The notes under the pieces: model-generated
Told to the model about the DNA's origin: nothing
Databases searched by the model: none
The model's input: only the letters and a program-made list of their open reading frames with translations
Source of the DNA: Planctomyces sp. SH-PL62
Lineage (GTDB): Bacteria; Planctomycetota; Planctomycetia; Planctomycetales; Planctomycetaceae
Length of the DNA: 61,094 nt
Direction of reading: 5' to 3'
NCBI GenBank assembly: GCA_945905295.1
Contig: CAMDPX010000010.1
Span: 1 to 61,094, forward strand
Shown: in pieces, positions 55,618-61,094 of the stretch
Position numbering within the stretch: the first letter of the stretch is position 1
How the letters are laid out: each line of letters starts with the position of its first letter
Program-made: the position numbers and the translations under genes

Positions 55618-57033
55618 ATGAGCGACGGTTCCTCGAACAACACCTTCGACGCCAGCCAAGTCGAACTCCTGTTCGTCGATGACGACAACGAGTTTCGCAA
55701 CACGGCCGCAAAGCGGTTCGCTCGGCGTGGCTTCCATGTCCAAGAGGCTCCCGGTGTCAACGATGCACTCCGGCTGTTGCAGGATCGCCAGTTCGATGTC
55801 GTGGTGTCCGACATGGCGATGCCCGGACTGACGGGTCTCGACCTGCTGCAGCGGATCAAAGAGCTGTCGCCGGAATGCGAGGTCATCCTGCTGACCGGCG
55901 AAGCAACCGTCGAAACCGCCGTGCATGCGATGAAACTGGGAGCCTACGACTTCCTCTCGAAACCATTCTCGCTGGCGGAACTCGAAACGCTCATCCAAAA
56001 GGCATTCGAGCGGCGACGGCTCAGCCAAGAGAACGTGCAGCTTAAGGCCGTGCTCGAACGCAATCAGCCGAAACTCCAGATGATCGGCGAATCCCCCGCG
56101 ATGCAGGAGGTCTTCAAGCTGATCGCGAAAGCCGGGCCCAGCGACAAGTCAATTTTGATTCAAGGCGAGAGCGGCACCGGCAAGGAATTGGTCGCGCGCG
56201 CGTTGCACGATCACAGTTCGCGAGCGGGCCGGCCGATGATCTCCATCAACTGCACCGCGCTGACCGAGACGTTGCTCGAAAGCGAATTGTTCGGCCACGA
56301 AAAAGGGGCGTTCACCGGAGCCGTCGCCGCCAAGCCCGGCCTGTTCGAGCTGGCCGACGGCGGCACGCTGTTCATCGACGAGATCGGTGAGATGCCCGGC
56401 GTGATGCAGGCGAAACTGCTGCGCGTGCTGCAAGACGGCTCGATGCGCCGCGTCGGCTCGCTGCAAGAGCGTCGCGTCAACGTGCGCGTCATCACCGCGA
56501 CGAACCGCGACCTCGCGACGGAAGTCGCCGCGCATCGCTTCCGCGAAGATTTGTATTACCGCATCAACGTCATGTCGCTCGACCTGCCGCCGCTGCGAGC
56601 GCGAGCCGGCGACATCACGCTGCTGGTCAACCACTTCCTCGGCCCCGACTGGCACATTGCTCCCGACGCGCTGCGAGCGCTCGAAACGTACAACTGGCCG
56701 GGCAATATCCGGCAGCTCATCAACGTCATCGAACGTGGAAAAATCCTCGCCGAAGACAATTTCATCACGACCGACGAAATGCCGGCCACGGTGCTGCAAC
56801 CCACGGCGCCCAACTCTGCCGTGGGGGTGACTTCCAGCGTTCGTGCGATGCCATTGGCTGATGACGGCACGTTGGCCTCGATCGAGAAAACTCGCGTCGT
56901 CGAGGTCATGCAGAAGCAAAAGGGCAACAAGAGCCGCGCGGCTCAAGTCCTCGGCATCTCGCGCCGATCGCTATATCGGCTGCTGGAGAAATACAACTTG
57001 GACGGCGGCAACGCACCGGTCGAAGCAAATTGA
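55618..57033 (+). CDS. NtrC-type sigma-54-dependent response regulator
   Basis: A 471-residue activator: receiver domain (DDDNEF, phosphorylatable D65 in [13 protein letters not shown] at about 115), AAA+ domain with Walker A GESGTGKE (183-190), the sigma-54 contact loop GAFTGA (230-235), Walker [13 protein letters not shown], and a C-terminal Fis-type HTH ([22 protein letters not shown]). All motifs are intact. No histidine kinase is in the window. With four GG-N10-GC promoters nearby, it is the obvious local candidate regulator. Confidence 0.95.
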   Translation: MSDGSSNNTFDASQVELLFVDDDNEFRNTAAKRFARRGFHVQEAPGVNDALRLLQDRQFDVVVSDMAMPGLTGLDLLQRIKELSPECEVILLTGEATVETAVHAMKLGAYDFLSKPFSLAELETLIQKAFERRRLSQENVQLKAVLERNQPKLQMIGESPAMQEVFKLIAKAGPSDKSILIQGESGTGKELVARALHDHSSRAGRPMISINCTALTETLLESELFGHEKGAFTGAVAAKPGLFELADGGTLFIDEIGEMPGVMQAKLLRVLQDGSMRRVGSLQERRVNVRVITATNRDLATEVAAHRFREDLYYRINVMSLDLPPLRARAGDITLLVNHFLGPDWHIAPDALRALETYNWPGNIRQLINVIERGKILAEDNFITTDEMPATVLQPTAPNSAVGVTSSVRAMPLADDGTLASIEKTRVVEVMQKQKGNKSRAAQVLGISRRSLYRLLEKYNLDGGNAPVEAN

Positions 57034-57339
57034 ATTGCCCGCGTCAGGCATCGACACAAGCCCCACCGAGCTTGCCTCATTGGTCTCTGCACAACTCAAA
57101 GATCGAGACTCTGATTGAGGTCTTGCTCGTGCAGTGAATCAGCCATTCTCCCATTCGCTGGCTCCTTAAATTCGCTGTCGAATCCTATCCTCTGAATCGA
57201 CAGCGAATTTAAGGAGCCGGCGAATGGAACGCCTGCCGACGGTCTCGTGACGACGCGTTGCACCGCCTGAAGGCGGAGCTACGAACTCGGGCTTCGTTGT
57301 GAAGTCCGTTTTTTCTGGCCCCCGGAAAGGGAGAGATTC
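57034..57339. other. Intergenic region of about 306 bp
   Basis: Holds a fragment of the CCCCACCGAG family near 57060-57080, the palindrome at 57152-57226 and no gene. A GG-N10-GC pair near 57118-57131 matches sigma-54 poorly. Confidence 0.6.
57152..57226. repeat. CATTCGCTGGCTCC palindrome, second copy
   Basis: CATTCGCTGGCTCCTTAAAT left and ATTTAAGGAGCCGGCGAATG right, with a 15-bp loop. Same family as 50191-50271. Confidence 0.92.
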
Positions 57340-57759
57340 ATGAAGAAGGTTTTCTGGATTCTGTTGGCGTCACTGCTGGTGGGAGGCTTCGCGATCGTGG
57401 ATCGCGTCGAGGCGCAAAAGACCAAAGGGAAGACTCGCGCGGCTTCGACCAAGCTGTTGATGAAAGGCTTGGTCGCTGCCAACTGCGGCGCGGCGAAGAA
57501 GGATCTCGATGCGGCCGAGATCAACTGGGACGACGTGACGCTGCACGCCGCCATGCTGAATGAGTCGGGCTACCTCCTGATGGATGACGGCCGCTGCCCG
57601 GATGCCGAATGGGCCAAGTCCGCGAAGGCTCTGCAAGCCACCAGCGCGGCGCTGCTGGACGCCGCCGAGAAGAAAGACGCGACCGCCGCCAAAGCCGCGT
57701 TCGGCGACTTGACGGCTCAAAGCTGCAAGGTCTGCCACGCGGCGCACAAAGGAAAGTAA
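57340..57759 (+). CDS. Exported monohaem cytochrome c-like protein
   Basis: A 139-residue protein with signal peptide (MKKVFWILLASLLVGGFAIV) and a C-terminal CKVCH haem motif (129-133). The helical body (KLLMKGLVAANCGAAKKDLDAAEINWDDVTLHAAMLNESGYLLM) resembles small class-II-like cytochromes. AAAGGGAG upstream of ATG 57340. It is divergent in sequence from the three CXXCH paralogues nearby but shares size and haem position. Confidence 0.75.
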   Translation: MKKVFWILLASLLVGGFAIVDRVEAQKTKGKTRAASTKLLMKGLVAANCGAAKKDLDAAEINWDDVTLHAAMLNESGYLLMDDGRCPDAEWAKSAKALQATSAALLDAAEKKDATAAKAAFGDLTAQSCKVCHAAHKGK

Positions 57760-57850
57760 TCGAGATCCAATGAACAAGGGGCCGGCTCAAGCCTGCCCCT
57801 TGTTTCGTTTCTCACTTGTTTCGTGGCTCACAGCCAAACGCAGCCGAGGG

Positions 57851-58294
57851 TTACTTCTTGGCTGCGCGTTGCTGACGGACATGTTTGTGGCAGTCGATGC
57901 ACGCGGTGGTCACTTTGATCCAGTGCAAGGCGGCTGCGTCGAAGTCTTCTTTCTCACCGGCTTCCGCCAGCTTTTTGGCAGCCTCGCGGAAATCGCGGCT
58001 GAAGTTGCGGTAGTCCTTGTCGGTGAGTACCTGCCAAACCTCGACGCGACTCATTTCCGCCATCGCATTTCCCCCCTTTGCGATCAGCGCTCCGTCTTCG
58101 GTGGTCAGCCCCTCCAAGACGTCGGAAGCGGCGCTGAGCTTCTTGCGCATGAATGTGCTCAATGTGTTTTCAACCTTGCCCGCCTTCCCTTGTTCCGCAT
58201 GAGCGTGTTGATCGTGGCTCTGCGAAAAAACGGCGAGGGAGACAGCGGCCAAGACCAAACCAACGGCTGCGGTAAGACTCCATTGTGGCTTCAT
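57851..58294 (-). CDS. Exported monohaem cytochrome (C-terminal CXXCH family), copy 2
   Basis: A 147-residue protein; ATG 58294 (ATG 58306 possible) gives a signal peptide WSLTAAVGLVLAAVSLAVFS. Body: STFMRKKLSAASDVLEGLTTEDGALIAKGGNAMAEM, and CIDCH at 132-136. Clearly related to 50548-51054 and the gene upstream at 58360-58845. It lies 65 bp from that gene, so they may form an operon. Confidence 0.78.
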   Translation of the reverse strand: MKPQWSLTAAVGLVLAAVSLAVFSQSHDQHAHAEQGKAGKVENTLSTFMRKKLSAASDVLEGLTTEDGALIAKGGNAMAEMSRVEVWQVLTDKDYRNFSRDFREAAKKLAEAGEKEDFDAAALHWIKVTTACIDCHKHVRQQRAAKK

Positions 58295-58359
58295 GAGAGA
58301 TTCCATTCGTGAAAGTTGTGGACGTGGAAACGATTGTGATCAACGTTCAGCCAGCGGCA

Positions 58360-58845
58360 TCAGCGACGAACCGGACGTCGGTCCTCGTCGCTGAGTCGGC
58401 CTTCGGTGGTTGGAATGGGAACGGCCTTCAGATTCGGTGGTTCGGCCGCGATTCGCAGGACGTCTCGGCAATGCGAATGACATTCCACGCAAGTCGTGAT
58501 CAACGCGAGATAGGCGTAGCTCGCTCCTTCAACATTCTGCTGTTCGCCGAATGCGGCCAGCTTGCGAGCTTGCCGGCGAAACTCTCTGCGAAAATGTTCG
58601 TAGGACGGATCTTCGTGAGCCACCCATTCGTTCGCCTCGCCGACTTTGACGAGTTCCTCACCACCCTTTTGGATGTGGGCGAAATTCTTTTCCACCAAAC
58701 CTTCGAGAACCTTTTGAGAACTCGCCAACTTCGCTCGCATGAGAATGTCTTCCGCAGGCGGCTTGGCCGGCTTCGGCTTCTCCGCGGCGAGCAACACAGT
58801 GAGCGCCAACCCGCTCAAGACAACGACGGCAGCAACTCGCTTCAT
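58360..58845 (-). CDS. Exported monohaem cytochrome (C-terminal CXXCH family), copy 3
   Basis: A 161-residue paralogue: signal peptide MKRVAAVVVLSGLALTVLLA; body MRAKLASSQKVLEGLVEKNFAHIQKGGEELVKV; CVECH at 119-123 followed by a 38-residue tail. AAGGAGGAAAGGTT precedes ATG 58845. Three such genes in 8 kb mark a local expansion. Confidence 0.78.
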   Translation of the reverse strand: MKRVAAVVVLSGLALTVLLAAEKPKPAKPPAEDILMRAKLASSQKVLEGLVEKNFAHIQKGGEELVKVGEANEWVAHEDPSYEHFRREFRRQARKLAAFGEQQNVEGASYAYLALITTCVECHSHCRDVLRIAAEPPNLKAVPIPTTEGRLSDEDRRPVRR

Positions 58846-58999
58846 AACCTTTCCTCCTTGAATTGATCCGCATCAACGTCGCGCGTAACGCGCGGACTTT
58901 TGATGAGTTTCGGAAGTTGGTCAAGGCAAGTTTTGGAGTGAGCGGAACCGCTCGGTGTGCGGCAAGAGAAGCTGTCGTTCAAAGCGACCGTGATCGATC

Positions 59000-59986
59000 T
59001 CACACATCCGCCGCGTTGATCATGTCATTGACGGCGGCGCTGCTGCCGAAGACGAACAGGCAATCGCCCGTGCGAAGTTCCGTGTCGCCGGGAGGCGGAA
59101 TCAGGCGTTGGCCGTCGGCTCGGCGTACGCCGAGAATCATCACGCCCTTCTCACGCAGATCGGTTTCGGAGAGGCGCTTGCCGATGTAGCGGCTGTGCTC
59201 ATGCAGTTGCAGGTCGGCGAGTTCCAGGTCGGTGCCAGTCTCGTCAGTGACTTCGAGAAAATCTTCAATGCTGGGATGTAGCATGAAGCGAGCCATCTTC
59301 ACGGCTCCGGTGCTGAACGGGCTGACGACGCGCGTGGCTCCGGCGTGCGTCATCTTCTGCACGGCTTTATCGTCACTGGCGCGGGCGATGATCGGCAGAG
59401 TGGACTTCAACATCCGCGCGGTCAGCACCACGTAGATGTTGTCCGCGTCCGTGCTGAGCACCGTGGTCAGCGCGTGAGCACGCTCGATCCCCGCGTGCCG
59501 CAGGACGTCGTCGTTCGTGGCGTCGCCGATGACGTACAGCCAGCCGCGCTGGTCGCAGAGACTGTGCAGTCGCTCGGCATCGCGGTCGATCACGACGAAC
59601 GGCTGGCTGCGGTCGTGCAAGTAGTTGGCGATGGTCGAACCCATCCGGCCCAAGCCGCAGATGATGTAGTGGTTGTGAAGTTGCCCCAGGTTCTTTTCCA
59701 TGCGTCGTCCTTCCCAAAATTCGCGCATCTCCGCGCTGATGATCCACTGGCCGATCCGCGCCGCGGCGAAAGTGAAAACTCCCAAGCCGGCAAACAAGTA
59801 CGCCATCATGAACCAGCGGCCGGCCGAACTGAGCGGCACAACCTCGCCATAGCCGACGGTCGTCAGCGAAATGACCGCCATGAATAAGCAATCCAGCCAC
59901 GGCGCGTGCTCGATGACGCGCAGGCCCACGGTCCCCACGACCGTCAGAGCCAACAACATTCCCACGCTGGATACCAACGGCCTCAT
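59000..59986 (-). CDS. Potassium channel with TrkA-N (RCK) domain
   Basis: A 328-residue two-TM K+ channel. ATG 59986 (GAGGAG upstream) precedes TM1 (MLLALTVVGTVGLRVI); pore helix and selectivity filter TTVGYGE; TM2 (FMMAYLFAGLGVFTFAAARI). The cytoplasmic RCK N-domain binds nucleotide (HYIICGLGRMGSTIANYL), and a TrkA-C domain ends the protein. It controls K+ flux, often in stress or osmotic response. Confidence 0.92.
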   Translation of the reverse strand: MRPLVSSVGMLLALTVVGTVGLRVIEHAPWLDCLFMAVISLTTVGYGEVVPLSSAGRWFMMAYLFAGLGVFTFAAARIGQWIISAEMREFWEGRRMEKNLGQLHNHYIICGLGRMGSTIANYLHDRSQPFVVIDRDAERLHSLCDQRGWLYVIGDATNDDVLRHAGIERAHALTTVLSTDADNIYVVLTARMLKSTLPIIARASDDKAVQKMTHAGATRVVSPFSTGAVKMARFMLHPSIEDFLEVTDETGTDLELADLQLHEHSRYIGKRLSETDLREKGVMILGVRRADGQRLIPPPGDTELRTGDCLFVFGSSAAVNDMINAADV

Positions 59987-60032
59987 GCCGCACTCCTCTC
60001 GTCCTGCATCACACGCGGCCGAGATTAGACTC

Positions 60033-60144
60033 TGTCCCGTCAATCGTAGGTCAGGTCTTTCTAGCCTGACCTGAACGCGCGAAACGGCGTCGATTCACCA
60101 TCGGGTCAGCCTGGAAAGGCTGACCTACTTCGATTGACGGGACG
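60033..60144. repeat. CCCGTCAATCGTAGGTCAG palindrome
   Basis: Outer arms TGTCCCGTCAATCGTAGGTC and GACCTACTTCGATTGACGGG with inner repeats TCAGGTC...GACCTGA and GGTCAGCC...GGCTGACC. One copy, in the gap between the small Zn-ribbon-like gene and the K+ channel gene. Confidence 0.88.
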
Positions 60145-60148
60145 CAGC

Positions 60149-60403
60149 CTAGAAGACGGCGAGCGTTTCACAAAGGCTGCTTGGCGGTGAATTCGGTTCA
60201 TGCTCGGCCACTCGACTGCCAACGGTTTTGGCCCAGCGATGTGCTGAGGGCAGCGGGACGAGCGACTCAGCGATTGGAATCGTGCGTTCGGCCGCCTTGG
60301 TCATTTCGATTCCGCAGCAGAATGGTGGCAGGCAACGTAGCTCTTGCTCGACGACGCTGCCGCAATACAGACAGTGATACAGACCGACGTTTGAAGTCCT
60401 CAT
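60149..60403 (-). CDS. Small Cys-rich protein, function unknown
   Basis: An 84-residue protein; ATG 60403 has AAGGAG upstream, 16 bases after the response-regulator stop, so it is in an operon with that gene. N-terminal cysteines (HCLYCGSVVEQ, RCLPPFCCG) look like a metal-binding knuckle. No known family. Confidence 0.62.
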   Translation of the reverse strand: MRTSNVGLYHCLYCGSVVEQELRCLPPFCCGIEMTKAAERTIPIAESLVPLPSAHRWAKTVGSRVAEHEPNSPPSSLCETLAVF

Positions 60404-60418
60404 GACACGTCTCCTTGT

Positions 60419-60871
60419 TCAATCCTTTGAGTGGTCCGGGTGGTGGCGGTTCTTTCGGGCATGCTGGATCTCGATGTCCTCTTGGCGGAGGTCTCGCTGT
60501 CGATCGAAGCTGCGCTGTGCGAAGTCGATCGCGGGGGCCAGATCGGCCAGCTTGATCGGCTTGGTGAGGAACGCTTGCACGCAGGCCGAGTTGGCTCGTC
60601 CGACCATGTCCGGTGAGTGATACGCCGAGACCAGGATCACCGGCACCGGATACTTTTGACCGATCTCTTCCGCTGCATTGAGGCCATCCATCCCCGGCAT
60701 CTTGATATCGGTGATGACGAGGTCGGGCAGATGCCGCAGGCACTCGTCCACCAACTCGCGGCCGTTCGCCGAGCAGGAGACGACGCGATGTCCGAGGTGC
60801 GTCAACATGCGCTGGTAGTATTCGCGCATGTCGGCCTCATCGTCGGCCACTGAGATGCGAAGGTTGGACAA
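60419..60871 (-). CDS. Single-domain (CheY-like) response regulator
   Basis: A 150-residue receiver domain: acidic pair in SVADDEADM, phosphorylatable D55 in VITDIKMPG, and K104 in FLTKPIKL. The C-terminal 35 residues are charged and short, with no output domain. The start is a TTG at 60871 (an ATG seven bases upstream is out of frame). Partner kinase not present. Confidence 0.85.
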   Translation of the reverse strand: MSNLRISVADDEADMREYYQRMLTHLGHRVVSCSANGRELVDECLRHLPDLVITDIKMPGMDGLNAAEEIGQKYPVPVILVSAYHSPDMVGRANSACVQAFLTKPIKLADLAPAIDFAQRSFDRQRDLRQEDIEIQHARKNRHHPDHSKD

Positions 60872-60897
60872 GGTTCATCGACTCCAAAAACCGTCCA

Positions 60898-60951
60898 GGT
60901 GAGCCGGCGGGCGTTAGCCCCCGGACATCAACGTCCGGGGGCTAACGCCCA
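60898..60951. repeat. REP-like palindrome upstream of the response regulator
   Basis: GGTGAGCCGGCGGGCGTTAG left and GTCCGGGGGCTAACGCCC right, same family as 55521. Intergenic. Confidence 0.92.
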
Positions 60952-60992
60952 ATGGTGCTGACTTTGATTTTGCGTTGGAATTGTCCGGACCA

Positions 60993-61007
60993 CGGCATGG
61001 GGTTTGC
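60993..61007 (+). promoter_or_regulatory. Candidate sigma-54 promoter at the right edge
   Basis: CGGCATGGGGTTTGC: GG at 60994-60995, GC at 61006-61007, 10 bp apart; matches TGGCAY-N5-TTGC except the first base. It points out of the window toward a start codon at 61046. Confidence 0.62.
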
Positions 61008-61045
61008 GCGTAGCTGTCAGATTTCCTCACGGAGGTCATTCTGGC

Positions 61046-61094
61046 ATGGTCAAGCACGGTAACGCGGGGGTTTCGGGTGATTCTGAGCGTGAGT
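61046..61094 (+). CDS. Start of a truncated gene at the window edge
   Basis: ATG 61046 is preceded by GGAGG and by the sigma-54-like promoter at 60993. Only 16 codons (MVKHGNAGVSGDSERE) are inside the window, too few to identify. Confidence 0.4.
   Translation, partial: MVKHGNAGVSGDSERE

Noticed and set aside
57118-57131. Possible sigma-54 promoter upstream of the 57340 cytochrome gene
   Set aside because: GG-N10-GC spacing is present but the -24 box reads AGGTCT rather than TGGCAC, and it is more than 200 bases from the start codon.

Overview
The window looks like a chromosomal segment of a planctomycete-type bacterium (Planctomycetota). This rests on gene content: a secreted neutral-ceramidase-like enzyme, an FG-GAP repeat protein, a PQQ-propeller protein, many unusual c-type cytochromes, Tat-exported FeS proteins, universal stress proteins, and intergenic space packed with palindromic repeats. 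No rRNA, tRNA or CRISPR array was seen. No database search was possible, so the phylum assignment is an inference.

Layout. (1) 0.1-9.5 kb: secreted and periplasmic housekeeping genes (ceramidase-like, FG-GAP protein, esterase, beta-helix protein, PQQ propeller) and a NagA-like amidohydrolase. (2) 9.5-23.5 kb: a complete group 3b-like [NiFe] hydrogenase locus. The minus-strand order is cyclic-nucleotide-binding protein, hydB, hydG, hydD, a CoA-transferase, hydA, maturation protease, hypA, hypB, then hypF, hypC, hypD; hypE is divergent. A xisH-xisI pair on the other strand splits hypB from hypF. (3) 23.5-43.3 kb: a minus-strand respiratory cluster. It encodes a cupredoxin-like protein, a GltD-like FAD/FeS oxidoreductase, a Rieske protein, a short hybrid-cluster protein, a protoglobin, a macro-domain protein, a fused cytochrome b, a decaheme cytochrome c, a NapA-type molybdoenzyme, NapG, NapH and a YHS-NapH fusion. 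A four-helix-bundle gene and an UPF0175/DUF3368 pair are embedded in it on the plus strand. (4) 43.6-61.1 kb: stress and redox genes. These are three universal stress proteins, five small monoheme proteins, hemolysin III, a CobW-type GTPase, a seven-HTH protein, a cardiolipin synthase/PGPGW/endonuclease triad, an NtrC-type activator, a K+ channel and a response regulator.

Working together: the hydrogenase probably exchanges electrons between H2 and NAD(P)H. The respiratory cluster could pass electrons from NAD(P)H or quinol through Rieske/cytochrome b and the decaheme protein to the NapA-type reductase, with the hybrid-cluster protein and globin handling NO by-products. In the right-hand part, four good sigma-54 promoters (GG-N10-GC) precede a monoheme cytochrome, two universal stress genes and an edge gene; a GAFTGA-containing sigma-54 activator is encoded between them.

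The most unusual property is the palindromes. About a dozen families occupy most gene junctions, and several have entered coding sequence in frame: hypF, hypA, the hydrogenase protease (twice), hydG, the decaheme cytochrome, and five times in the two NapH-type genes. One palindrome is interrupted by another with a 4-bp duplication, and the empty counterpart is present elsewhere in the window, which is direct evidence of mobility.
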